Assembly (NCBI GenBank): GCA_026986535.1
Contig: JALSOK010000094.1
Coordinates: forward strand, 1-35,330
DNA: 35,330 nucleotides
Direction: 5' to 3'
Source: Caldifarciminota bacterium
GTDB lineage: Bacteria > Hydrothermota > Hydrothermia > LBFQ01 > DSFT01
Shown piece by piece: positions 1 to 7,439 of this stretch; position 1 is the first letter of the stretch; the number at the start of each line of letters is the position of its first letter. The position numbers and the translations under genes were made by a program. Under the pieces are notes generated by a model that had not been told where the DNA came from, searched no databases, and was given only the letters and a program-made list of their open reading frames with translations.

Positions 1-386
1 ATAGATGCCTGAGCGCGGTGATACCCTTTTTCCAGGGTAGGGACATAGCTTTTCCCACCACACTGAGGACAGTTTCTACATATTGCCTCTGGAAGACTTT
101 CCCCCTGCCAGAAGACTTCCCATGAGAATAATCCTCATCTTCAGGGATTTCCTCTCATAGAAACTGGCAGGATGGAAAATTTCGCTTTCCATAGTTTCTA
201 TTTTTAGCTCCTGTCCCTTTGGAAAATGTGATGGGAGCAATGGCAGGCATGTCAAAAGCCGCCGCTATCTCCAGCAGTGCACCGCTATCGCCTTCCATAT
301 CCCTTTTATCCCTTCTATTCCTTTCCTCATGCCCATAATTAAAAATTTTCGTTCAAGCACCTGCAAATTCCAGCCCTGCTCTGGTT
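1..386. other. Upstream region without a convincing gene
   Basis: No ORF here has both a believable start and a recognisable product. The minus strand holds protein-like fragments spread over different frames. One is a 47-codon ORF (155-298). Another is an open stretch (about 1-134) without a start codon, carrying the Cys-rich string CRNCPQCGG. This could be a decayed gene or the edge of one lying outside the window. The long minus-strand ORF ending at 265 is a shadow of the TonB receptor gene. Confidence 0.5.
155..298 (-). pseudogene. Possible gene remnant with MEG-helix-Pro segment
   Basis: This is a 47-codon reading frame starting ATG GAA GGC. It contains MEGDSGALLEIAAAFDMP, which looks like real protein sequence. 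The order MEG, an aliphatic helix, then F-x-x-P and a beta strand resembles the C-terminal region of nucleoside phosphorylase / futalosine-hydrolase-type proteins. The match is short and made from memory, without alignment. There is no Shine-Dalgarno, and the rest of such a protein is missing or in other frames. It could equally be noise. Confidence 0.15.
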
Positions 387-392
387 TAAAAT
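387..392 (+). promoter_or_regulatory. -10 box (TAAAAT) for the TPP-riboswitch transcript
   Basis: TAAAAT lies 8 nt before the first base of riboswitch stem P1 (401). Transcription would therefore begin at about 399-400, exactly at the aptamer's 5' edge. It is the same hexamer seen before many genes in this window. No clear -35 box is visible. Confidence 0.6.
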
Positions 393-400
393 TTTCACTG

Positions 401-503
401 CCACACCGGGGGAGCTGGGGGCAACCCGGCTGAGAGTCCCGCTGGAGCGCGCGGGAGACCCCTCGAACCTGATCCGGGTAATACCGGCGCAGGGAAGGTG
501 TGG
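401..503 (+). ncRNA. TPP (THI-box) riboswitch
   Basis: The conserved thiamine-pyrophosphate aptamer landmarks occur in order: CTGAGA (430-435), GAACCTGATC (465-474), then CCGG-GTAATA-CCGG followed by GCGCAGGGAAG. Closing stem P1 is perfect: CCACACC (401-407) pairs with GGTGTGG (497-503). The start codon of the TonB receptor is 70 nt downstream behind an AAGGAGG ribosome site (561-567). CTCCT at 514-518 could pair with AGGAG of that site, so translational sequestration is plausible. No terminator with a U-run is visible between aptamer and gene. THI-boxes before TonB receptors are known in Bacteroidetes. Confidence 0.95.
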
Positions 504-573
504 GAGAAAAAATCTCCTCACCCTCTCTGTTCCACCCGCTGGTTCCCCCGGCAAAACGAGAAGGAGGTAAGCC

Positions 574-2676
574 ATGCTGGCCATAATGCTCATTGCAGGC
601 GATACCCTTCCCCGATACACCCTGCCCGAGGAGGTGGTGGTGGGGAAGGCGGAGAAGGAAACGCCGGTCTCCTATACGGAGATCGATACGGCGCGGATAG
701 GGGAAGTTTACAACTTTCAGGATGTTCCCAATCTCCTGAGGCAGATTCCCGGAGTGTTCGTCTATTCGGATGCGGGAAATGGCCTCAACTACAACTATAT
801 GTCGATAAGGGGCTTTTCCCAGAAGTACATATCCGTTCTCATCAACGATATTCCCACCGACGATGTGGAGAGCCACGACATCTACTGGATAGATTATCCG
901 GACATTCTGTCCTCCACCACATTCATACAGTTCCAGAGGGGGGTGGGAAGCATTCCATACGGATACTCTGCAATTGCGGGTGCCATCAATCTCGTTGGAT
1001 TTCCCTTCAGCGATGAGAGGAAGATAAGGATATACGGGGGATACGGCAGTTTCAAAACATACAGGCTCACAATGGATTATTCCTCCGGGTGGGTGGGAAG
1101 CTGGAACTTCTATACCAGGCTTTCGAAACTTAAGACGGATGGGTACAGGGAGAAATCCTGGAGTGACATGGGAAGTTATTATGTGGCTCTCCAGCACAGG
1201 GGAATGACTTCCAGAACGACCCTCGTTCTTCATGGGGGAAACGAGTACACACACCTGGCCTACTATGGAATCGATACCGCCACCCTGCGGACGAACCGCA
1301 GGTACAATCCCCTTCAGTACGATGGGGAAACGGATCTGTTCTTCAGGCCCCACTATGAACTGCACCAGGAGAATTTCATAGGGGATAACCTGTATGTGAA
1401 GAATACGCTTTACGCCATAATCGGCAGGGGAAGATTCAGGCAGTTGAGGAATGGAGAGTGGCGGGAGTACTTCAGGGAATACTGGGACAGGCCCGAAGGA
1501 GAGACCCCCTTTGATCTGATAAGGGAGAGGTGGGTGGATGAGAAGGATTTCGGGTATCTTCCCAGGATACTCTATACGCGCGGAGGCCTCACCCTTACGG
1601 CGGGTTCGGAGTTCCGCTTCCATACGGGGGACCACTGGGGCACCGTCGTCTGGGCCGATAACTGGCCCACAGATATTCCCATGGATACTGCGGATTACCG
1701 CTATTACTCCTACACCCTTGACAAGTATATTCTCTCTCCATTTGTGCACCTGGAACACGAAGTGAGGCCCGGGGTCACGCTTATGCTGGGTCTTCAGGTA
1801 CAGATGGCCAGCTATAGATTCCACAACGATATCGTCAGGAATTTGAGATGGAGTGCGGATTATGTCTTCCCCTCGCCCCGAGTCGGTCTGAGCTTTAGAA
1901 CCGGACCCAATTCCTACCTTTTCGTAAATTATTCGATGAACCACAGGGAGCCCGGAACCAGAGACATATACGATGCCCAGTATCCCTACTGGAACGACCC
2001 CGTCTACGATTTCGAATCGTGCGAAGCGCGGGCAGATGCCCTGGTTTGCTCCAGTCCTCGAAAGCTTCCCGAGGATGTCAGGGATGTGGAACTGGGATAC
2101 AGGTTCGACGATGGAAGATGGCGCCTGGACCTCAATCTATACAACATGGACTTTACCAATGCCCTGGTATATGGTGGTTCTCTGGTGGATGGAGTGCCAA
2201 TTCTGACCAATGCGGGGAGGACCCGTCACAGGGGTGTGGAATTCTACCTGCATACCCCTTCATTCAGGGGCCTGAGGTTCTATGCTTCCCTTTCCCTCTC
2301 GGATAACAGGTATGTGAAGTTCTCAGGGAGCGACTGGAATGGTCCGTTCGACTATTCCGGGAACATCATCGCCTTCTTCCCATCCTACACCGGATATGCT
2401 GCAGCGGAATACCGCCGGGACAGGTGGAGCCTCTACGCAGAGGGAATATTCGTGGGTTCCCGTTACATAGATCCGGAGAATACCTATGCCCTTCCTCCGT
2501 ATCAGGTTGTGAATCTCTACTTTAATTATGCTCTCAGGTCCGGTATAACTCTCCGCCTTCAGGTTAACAATCTCCTGAACGAAATTTATGAGCCCTTCGG
2601 TGTGAAGGACGGGGAGCCCTATCTGATTCCCGCCGCCACCCGCAACTTCTTCGTGGGTGTGGAATCGGTGTTCTGA
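574..2676 (+). CDS. TonB-dependent outer-membrane receptor, probable thiamine/precursor transporter
   Basis: This 700-residue protein has the TonB-receptor order. A short hydrophobic leader (MLAIMLIAG) is followed by a TonB-box-like EEVVV near residue 20. A plug domain (about 40-145) carries VPNLLRQIPGVFV, MSIRGF and GVGSIPYGYSAIAGAINLV. A long Tyr/Arg-rich beta-barrel ends in FFVGVESVF, with the C-terminal Phe typical of BamA-folded proteins. The start is fixed by AAGGAGG 7 nt upstream. The TPP riboswitch directly ahead implies repression when thiamine is sufficient, so the substrate is inferred to be thiamine or a thiamine precursor. No inner-membrane thiamine permease lies nearby. The receptor family is very likely; the substrate depends on the riboswitch link. 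Confidence 0.93.
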   Translation: MLAIMLIAGDTLPRYTLPEEVVVGKAEKETPVSYTEIDTARIGEVYNFQDVPNLLRQIPGVFVYSDAGNGLNYNYMSIRGFSQKYISVLINDIPTDDVESHDIYWIDYPDILSSTTFIQFQRGVGSIPYGYSAIAGAINLVGFPFSDERKIRIYGGYGSFKTYRLTMDYSSGWVGSWNFYTRLSKLKTDGYREKSWSDMGSYYVALQHRGMTSRTTLVLHGGNEYTHLAYYGIDTATLRTNRRYNPLQYDGETDLFFRPHYELHQENFIGDNLYVKNTLYAIIGRGRFRQLRNGEWREYFREYWDRPEGETPFDLIRERWVDEKDFGYLPRILYTRGGLTLTAGSEFRFHTGDHWGTVVWADNWPTDIPMDTADYRYYSYTLDKYILSPFVHLEHEVRPGVTLMLGLQVQMASYRFHNDIVRNLRWSADYVFPSPRVGLSFRTGPNSYLFVNYSMNHREPGTRDIYDAQYPYWNDPVYDFESCEARADALVCSSPRKLPEDVRDVELGYRFDDGRWRLDLNLYNMDFTNALVYGGSLVDGVPILTNAGRTRHRGVEFYLHTPSFRGLRFYASLSLSDNRYVKFSGSDWNGPFDYSGNIIAFFPSYTGYAAAEYRRDRWSLYAEGIFVGSRYIDPENTYALPPYQVVNLYFNYALRSGITLRLQVNNLLNEIYEPFGVKDGEPYLIPAATRNFFVGVESVF

Positions 2677-2697
2677 TGGGGGGAGATCCCCCCATCA
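2674..2697. terminator. Bidirectional stem-loop spanning the TonB receptor stop codon
   Basis: TGATGGGGGG (2674-2683) and CCCCCCATCA (2688-2697) form a perfect 10-bp stem with an AGAT loop. The first three bases are the receptor's TGA stop. The hairpin lies between two convergent genes and has no clear U-tract on either side. Confidence 0.65.
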
Positions 2698-2701
2698 CTC
2701 A

Positions 2702-2896
2702 CTATTTGATTTTCTTCCATCTATTGCTGAATACATCGTAGTAGTATCCGGGTTTGCAGCAGTTGTCCCTCACGAACTTGCCCTTGAAAGGGTCCCATCT
2801 GTAGTTGGGGTCCAGCGACTTCTCCCACCAGGACTTCTGCCTCCTGATGGGGTTCCCTATTCTCGGTCCTCTGCTCTTTTTGAATCCTTTCCACAT
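2702..2896 (-). CDS. 64-aa basic, aromatic-rich hypothetical protein
   Basis: No family is recognised. The protein is rich in Lys/Arg and in Trp/Tyr (SWWEKS, GYYYDVFSNRWKKIK) with an adjacent CC pair, which suggests a small nucleic-acid- or membrane-associated protein without proving it. It is likely a true gene. A strong AAGGAGGT ribosome site stands before the ATG, a TAAACT -10 box lies at 2920-2925, and a GC hairpin sits just past the stop. It has no signal peptide. It is convergent with the TonB receptor and probably monocistronic. Confidence 0.65.
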   Translation of the reverse strand: MWKGFKKSRGPRIGNPIRRQKSWWEKSLDPNYRWDPFKGKFVRDNCCKPGYYYDVFSNRWKKIK

Positions 2897-2919
2897 GGTT
2901 CCACCTCCTTTCGCCCAAC

Positions 2920-2925
2920 AGTTTA
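2920..2925 (-). promoter_or_regulatory. -10 box (TAAACT) for the 64-aa gene
   Basis: On the minus strand TAAACT precedes the ATG by 23 nt. This predicts a leader of about 17 nt that contains the AAGGAGGT site. The motif matches other promoters in the window. Confidence 0.5.
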
Positions 2926-3063
2926 TGGAAGGAACAGTATCACCTGCATGGTGGGAAAGCAGGGTGGGACCAGATTTTTATCCCTCAATCACATATACAT
3001 GATAATGCAGAAAAGGGCATGTAATTCGTATGAAAATTTCCCGGGTGCAATATGACAACATGG

Positions 3064-3083
3064 GGGCGGTGGATTCACCGCCC
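3064..3083 (-). terminator. Stem-loop at the end of the T9SS-tailed gene
   Basis: On the minus strand GGGCGGTG and CACCGCCC form an 8-bp stem with a 4-nt loop. The stem begins at the last base of the TAG stop (3083-3085). No U-tract follows. Confidence 0.6.
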
Positions 3084-3775
3084 TATCTCACGATGAGCTT
3101 CCCCGACATCTTTAATTCGTCCGAAGAGATCCGGTAGATATACACTCCCGAAGGCAAATCGATTCTCTCATGATTTTTAGTAATTTCTCTGCTGAGAATC
3201 AGTTTTCCCCTCCCGTCGAATATCAGCATGCTGGCAGTCCCCGCAAGCTGTACGGGAATGAACAGCCGGCCCCCATCGGACACTATATCCACGCTCCCTA
3301 TGGCGGGTCCGCTTCCGGAGTCCACCTCCCTGGAATTCAGGGAATAGGTGGTCTCGTAGATGTACAGAGCGCTGTCCGTCCTCACCACTATATCGATGTA
3401 CTGGTCCCCATCGTAATTGGTGGGGTAAAGATAACCCGAGTTGCTGTAGTTGAAGAGGGGAGAGGTGTATACAGGACTGGTCAGGTCCTCGTATATTCTA
3501 AACTGCATCTGGCCATCGCTGTAGTTGTAGTAGTACAGAAGTACGGTCCGGTATGCAATCCGGTAAAGGACGATGTTATATCCGGCGGGGGCCCTGTACC
3601 CGGCTATGGGGGTGGAGGAGAGGCCGTCGTATATGACCACAGAGTCGTTTCCGTAGAAGGCGTATGCGTCCAGCACCCCATCCCCGGAAAAGTCCGAAGT
3701 AATACCCACCCATGAGGCTCCCGGGTAATCGTTCTGGGCGATGAGATTCACCTGCGTAAAAATCATCCATACCAT
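3083..3775 (-). CDS. Secreted protein with VCBS/FG-GAP-like repeats and T9SS-type sorting tail
   Basis: This 230-residue exported protein has a leader-like start (MVWMIFTQVNLIAQ). The body has Asp-rich loops, SGDGVLDAYAF and YDGDQYIDIVV, resembling the calcium-binding loops of VCBS/FG-GAP propeller repeats. The last 60 or so residues (LIFDGRGKLILSREI, LPSGVYIYRIS, MSGKLIVR) match a type A T9SS C-terminal sorting domain. It is therefore probably delivered to the cell surface and its tail cleaved. The start is supported by GGAGGG upstream and a TAAACT -10 box at 3812-3817. It lies 66 nt beyond sufD but is separated from it by a hairpin, so it is likely its own unit. The function of the mature domain is unknown. 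Confidence 0.75.
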   Translation of the reverse strand: MVWMIFTQVNLIAQNDYPGASWVGITSDFSGDGVLDAYAFYGNDSVVIYDGLSSTPIAGYRAPAGYNIVLYRIAYRTVLLYYYNYSDGQMQFRIYEDLTSPVYTSPLFNYSNSGYLYPTNYDGDQYIDIVVRTDSALYIYETTYSLNSREVDSGSGPAIGSVDIVSDGGRLFIPVQLAGTASMLIFDGRGKLILSREITKNHERIDLPSGVYIYRISSDELKMSGKLIVR

Positions 3776-3811
3776 GGATATTCCCTCCTGCTCTTTTCGA
3801 AAGGGCCGAAT

Positions 3812-3817
3812 AGTTTA
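3812..3817 (-). promoter_or_regulatory. -10 box (TAAACT) for the T9SS-tailed protein
   Basis: Minus-strand TAAACT lies downstream of the sufD hairpin. It would give a leader of about 29 nt carrying the GGAGGG ribosome site of the gene starting at 3775. Confidence 0.45.
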
Positions 3818-3826
3818 AGGGGGAGG

Positions 3827-3843
3827 GAGGGGCACAGCCCCTC
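3827..3843 (-). terminator. Stem-loop at the sufD stop codon
   Basis: GAGGGGC (3827-3833) and GCCCCTC (3837-3843) form a 7-bp stem with a 3-nt loop. It overlaps the sufD TGA stop (3842-3844) and marks the end of the suf operon. No U-tract is visible. Confidence 0.6.
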
Positions 3844-5053
3844 ATTTCCATTTTTCCTCTATGAGATTTACGAGCCTTTCTTTCGCTTCCTTTATGGGTA
3901 TCTTCTCTATTGCGAATTCGAAGAAGCCCATGACCAGCATTTTTCGGGCATCATCGTGGGGAACGCCCCTGCTCTGCAGGTAGAAGATTTTCTCCTCTTC
4001 CAGCTCTCCCACTGTTGCCGAGTGGGTGCACCGGACATCGTTGGCTTCTATCTCGAGGCCCGGAATGGCGTCGCTGCGGGCACCCGGATTGAGGAGAATG
4101 GTGTGCTCCTCGAGGAATGCGTTGGATCTCTGGGCGCCGTGGTATATCCTTATGAGTCCGTCGAATATACTGTGGGCCCTGTCTTTCAGAGCCCCTCTCA
4201 CCAGAACATTCCCCCGGCTGTCGCCGGACCTGTGCAGGAGGCGGGTGGTCAGGAAGTGGGTCTGATGATCCCTTCCGAAGAAGATCTGGGTATCCTCTCC
4301 CTCTGCTCCGGGGGCGTCCATCAGCAGTTCCATGTGGTTTGTGTTCACCCTGCCCCCGATCCAGCCGTGGTTGATGTCTATATAGGCGTTGCGGCCAACG
4401 ACCCCCCTCTTCCTCCCGTAGGAGAGCACATTTTCGTTCATGTTGAATATGGATGAGAAGTACACGCGGGCCTCATCCAGAGCGAATATCTCCACGACGG
4501 GATTGAAGAATCCGGAATGCTCCTCATCTATGGAGAAGGCCTCTTCCAGGTATGTGAATCGGGATGACCTGTCCGCCAGTATTATGATGTGGGGGTGCAT
4601 GGAGGCTTTATCGGAAGAGTGAATATAGAGCACATGAAAAGGCTTTTCCACTCTTGCTCCTGGTGCTATGTGTATCAAAATGGCTTCCTCAAGAACGGAA
4701 TAGTGGTATGCTGTGAACCTGTCTGAAGTGGGGCTCACTGCCTTCGAAAAATACTTCCTGAAGTTTTCGTTCTTATCTGCATCCCTTATATCGTAGATGC
4801 TTATACCATCGTCCAGTATGCGAAAGTGGGTCATTACATTATCGATGAAAACGATAAATCCCGAGACATTCTCTTTACTTATTCGGGATTCGGCATCTTC
4901 CACGGGAGTGTAGGCATCAAGAGAGAACTGCTCCGGCTTAATGAGGTCCAGGTTTATGTACTTGTTGCGGGGTGCCGGAGCCCCTTTGTAAAATTCCCGG
5001 GCCTCCTCTTTTATCTCCATGAACCACCGGGGAAGGGCAGTTATTCCTTTCAT
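3842..5053 (-). CDS. sufD: SufD, Fe-S cluster assembly scaffold subunit
   Basis: The 403-residue protein is the SufD partner of the SufBC2D scaffold that builds Fe-S clusters in the cytoplasm. The SufB/D-type beta-helix core is clear from GVVGRNAYIDINHGWIGG and FLTTRLLHRSGDSRGNVLVRG. The C-terminal helical region has CTHSATVGELEEEKIFYLQSRG followed by MLVMGFFEFAIEKIP. These are the family hallmarks, including the conserved His of the SufB-SufD interface in the CTHSA segment. The N-terminal PRWFMEIKEEA is also typical. AGAGGAGG precedes the start, 12 nt after sufB. It is the last gene of sufC-sufB-sufD. Confidence 0.95.
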   Translation of the reverse strand: MKGITALPRWFMEIKEEAREFYKGAPAPRNKYINLDLIKPEQFSLDAYTPVEDAESRISKENVSGFIVFIDNVMTHFRILDDGISIYDIRDADKNENFRKYFSKAVSPTSDRFTAYHYSVLEEAILIHIAPGARVEKPFHVLYIHSSDKASMHPHIIILADRSSRFTYLEEAFSIDEEHSGFFNPVVEIFALDEARVYFSSIFNMNENVLSYGRKRGVVGRNAYIDINHGWIGGRVNTNHMELLMDAPGAEGEDTQIFFGRDHQTHFLTTRLLHRSGDSRGNVLVRGALKDRAHSIFDGLIRIYHGAQRSNAFLEEHTILLNPGARSDAIPGLEIEANDVRCTHSATVGELEEEKIFYLQSRGVPHDDARKMLVMGFFEFAIEKIPIKEAKERLVNLIEEKWK

Positions 5054-5065
5054 ACTTTTCCTCCT

Positions 5066-6481
5066 CTATCCAACGCTTCCTTCCATCTCGAGCTCTATGA
5101 GCCTGTTGAGCTCAATGGCGTATTCCATCGGCAATTCCTTGGAAAGGGGCTCTATGAATCCCATGACTATGAGGGTTGTGGCTTCCTGCTCTGTAAGGCC
5201 CCTGCTCATGAGGTAGAACACCTGGTCCTCTCCAATTTTGCCCACCTTCGCCTCGTGGGCGATGTTGACCCTGTCGGCTTCGATTTCTATGTAGGGGTAT
5301 GTGTTGCTGACCGAGTCCTCATCCATTATCAGGGCGTCGCATGACACTGATATGCGGGCCCTCTCGGCATCCGGAAGGACCTTGACCAGTCCCCTGTAGG
5401 TGCTTATGCCCCCACCCTTCGATATGGATTTGGAGGTAATGGTGGCCCTGCAGTCCGGAGCCATGATTATGACTTTCCCTCCCGTATCGTGGTGCATTCC
5501 GGTGTTGGCGAAGCTCATGGACAGGATGTCGGTCCTCGCGCCCCTTCCCCTGAGTATGGAGGAGGGATACTTCATGTTCCTTCCGCTTCCCAGCTCACCG
5601 GAGATCCACTCCATGAAACCCCTCTCCTCCACCACGGCCCTCTTGGTGACCAGGTTCAGGACATTTCTGGACCAGTTCTGTATGGTGGTATATCTGACAT
5701 GGGCACCCTTCTTCACTATGACCTCCACCACTGCGGCGTGGAGGGTGTGGGTGTCGTATATGGGGGCTGTGCACCCTTCTATGTAATGGACGAACGAATC
5801 CTCCTCAGCGATTATGAGGGTCCTCTCGAACTGTCCGAGGTTCTGAAGATTTATGCGGAAGTACGCCTGTAGAGGGATGTCCACCTTTACACCCTTCGGA
5901 ACATATACGAAGGTTCCACCGGACCACACTGCCGTGTTGAGGGCGGCAAATTTATTATCGGATGGAGGGACCACCGTGCCGAAGTACTTTCTGACCAGCT
6001 CGGGATATCTCTTCAGCGCCTCGTCCATGGACATGAAGAGGATACCCTTCTCTTCCAGCTCCTTCCTCATGCGGGAATATACCACCTCGGAGTCGTACTG
6101 GGCTTCCACCCCTCCCAGGTATTTCCTCTCGGCTTCGGGTATTCCCAGCCTCTCGTATGTCCTTCTTATATACTCGGGCACTTCATCCCAGGAGTCGGCC
6201 ACTTTTCTCGTGGGTCTTGCGTAATACACGATGCTGTCGAAGTCGATGTCGTCCAGTTTAACTCCCCAGGTGGGCATGGGCTTTTCCAGGAAGATCCTGT
6301 AGGCTTTCAGGCGGATTTCGGTCATCCATTCGGGCTCCCCCTTCAGTCTGGATATGAGTTTGATCTTCTCTTCGTCGAGCCCGGGCTCGCTAACGAAATC
6401 GTAAACGGCGTCTTCATCTTTGAATCCATACTTGCTGTAATCGAAATCCAGAAGGGCTTCCTGTTCCTTCCTGTCCGCCAT
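5066..6481 (-). CDS. sufB: SufB, Fe-S cluster assembly scaffold
   Basis: This is the 471-residue SufB, the main scaffold on which the nascent Fe-S cluster forms in SufBC2D. The sequence is a textbook SufB throughout: [25 protein letters not shown] (about 175-199), [10 protein letters not shown], and [11 protein letters not shown]. The conserved Cys381 (SVSCDALIM) corresponds by position to E. coli Cys405. His409-Glu410 ([10 protein letters not shown]) corresponds to His433-Glu434. The second Cys seen in E. coli nearby is absent here ([10 protein letters not shown]). It starts 1 nt after the sufC stop behind GGAGGTG, so translation is probably coupled. Confidence 0.97.
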   Translation of the reverse strand: MADRKEQEALLDFDYSKYGFKDEDAVYDFVSEPGLDEEKIKLISRLKGEPEWMTEIRLKAYRIFLEKPMPTWGVKLDDIDFDSIVYYARPTRKVADSWDEVPEYIRRTYERLGIPEAERKYLGGVEAQYDSEVVYSRMRKELEEKGILFMSMDEALKRYPELVRKYFGTVVPPSDNKFAALNTAVWSGGTFVYVPKGVKVDIPLQAYFRINLQNLGQFERTLIIAEEDSFVHYIEGCTAPIYDTHTLHAAVVEVIVKKGAHVRYTTIQNWSRNVLNLVTKRAVVEERGFMEWISGELGSGRNMKYPSSILRGRGARTDILSMSFANTGMHHDTGGKVIIMAPDCRATITSKSISKGGGISTYRGLVKVLPDAERARISVSCDALIMDEDSVSNTYPYIEIEADRVNIAHEAKVGKIGEDQVFYLMSRGLTEQEATTLIVMGFIEPLSKELPMEYAIELNRLIELEMEGSVG

Positions 6482-6482
6482 A

Positions 6483-7241
6483 TCACACCTCCTCGGCTAC
6501 GCCGTAGCGGGCATAACCTTCCTTTTCCAGAGTCTCTGCCAGTTCGGGTCCCCCTTCCTCCACTATCCTTCCGTCCACCATGACATGCACATAATCCGGA
6601 ACGATGTAGTTGAGGATTCTCTGGTAGTGGGTTATGAGGATGACCCCCATCCCGGTCTCCTGTTTAATCCTCTTTACATTCTCCGCCACTATGCGGACCG
6701 CATCGATGTCCAGCCCCGAATCTATCTCGTCCAGGATTGCAATCTCGGGCTTCAGAATGGCCATCTGGACTATTTCAGCCCTCTTCTTCTCCCCTCCGGA
6801 GAATCCCACATTCAGGTACCTGTCGGTCATATTCTCAGGAAGTCCCAGATTCTTCAGCCACTGGCGGAGCTCCTTCCTGAACTTTATTATGTCGGGCTTC
6901 CTGCCGTTTCCGAACCTGTGGGAATAGGCCTGCCAGAGGAAGGTGGAGAATCGGACCCCGTCTATCTCCAGTGGATGCTGAAACGCAAGGAACAGCCCTG
7001 CCTGTGCCCTCTCGTGGGGTTCCATGTCCAGCAGGTTCCTGTCGTTGAATATCACCTCACCCCCGTACACTTCATAGGAGGGATGTCCCATTATGACCAG
7101 TCCCAGCGTCGATTTTCCCGAACCGTTGGGCCCCATTATGGCATGTATTTCCCCCTTTCTAACCGTAAGATTAATTCCCCTGAGTATTTCCTTTCCCTCT
7201 ATCCCTGCCTTCAGGTCCCTTATTACCAGCGTGTCCTTCAT
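6483..7241 (-). CDS. sufC: SufC, Fe-S cluster assembly ATPase
   Basis: The 252-residue ABC-type ATPase drives conformational change of the SufBD scaffold. Walker [10 protein letters not shown] is at 37-45, the Q-loop at AFQHP, the signature FSGGEKKR at 147-154, Walker B IAILDE at 167-172, and the switch His at about 205 (LITHYQR). Length and the [12 protein letters not shown] stretch are diagnostic of SufC rather than a transporter ATPase. It is the first gene of the operon, behind AAGGAGGTG and a TATAAT box at 7264-7269. SufS, SufU/E and regulators such as IscR are not in the window. Confidence 0.97.
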   Translation of the reverse strand: MKDTLVIRDLKAGIEGKEILRGINLTVRKGEIHAIMGPNGSGKSTLGLVIMGHPSYEVYGGEVIFNDRNLLDMEPHERAQAGLFLAFQHPLEIDGVRFSTFLWQAYSHRFGNGRKPDIIKFRKELRQWLKNLGLPENMTDRYLNVGFSGGEKKRAEIVQMAILKPEIAILDEIDSGLDIDAVRIVAENVKRIKQETGMGVILITHYQRILNYIVPDYVHVMVDGRIVEEGGPELAETLEKEGYARYGVAEEV

Positions 7242-7263
7242 GGTTCACCTCCTTGTGCTGGAA

Positions 7264-7269
7264 ATTATA
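7264..7269 (-). promoter_or_regulatory. -10 box (TATAAT) of the suf operon
   Basis: A consensus TATAAT on the minus strand lies 22 nt before the sufC ATG. It gives a leader of about 15 nt with AAGGAGGTG. It lies in the AT-rich gap shared with the divergent FTR1 gene. No convincing -35 box is seen. Confidence 0.6.
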
Positions 7270-7396
7270 AAGTATTTCCGAGTAGATTAAGCGATTTTTT
7301 ATCATTATTGGTGAATTTTATTGAATTTGCGAATAGTTTGCTTTTGCCCGATAGAATGACTGCAAAAAGTTTTTCAAAATCTCTATAAAATTCCTG

Positions 7397-7402
7397 TATA
7401 AT
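7397..7402 (+). promoter_or_regulatory. -10 box (TATAAT) of the cytochrome c/FTR1 gene
   Basis: A consensus TATAAT lies 37 nt before the ATG, just ahead of an inverted repeat that would cover the transcription start. An AGGAGGTG ribosome site follows at about 7427-7434. Confidence 0.6.
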
Positions 7403-7425
7403 TTTCCTACCTATTAAGTAGGAAA
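7403..7425. promoter_or_regulatory. Perfect inverted repeat, candidate operator or 5'-UTR hairpin
   Basis: TTTCCTAC (7403-7410) and GTAGGAAA (7418-7425) are perfect 8-nt arms around a 7-nt centre. The element begins one base after the -10 box and covers the likely +1 of the iron permease gene. It could bind a dimeric repressor, or fold in RNA just ahead of the AGGAGG site. A metal-responsive regulator is a guess from the neighbouring genes. Confidence 0.5.
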
Positions 7426-7439
7426 TAGGAGGTGAAACC

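Noticed and set aside
265-1944. 559-aa minus-strand ORF
   Set aside because: It is antisense to the TonB receptor and the TPP riboswitch, with a composition typical of antisense reading and no start signals.
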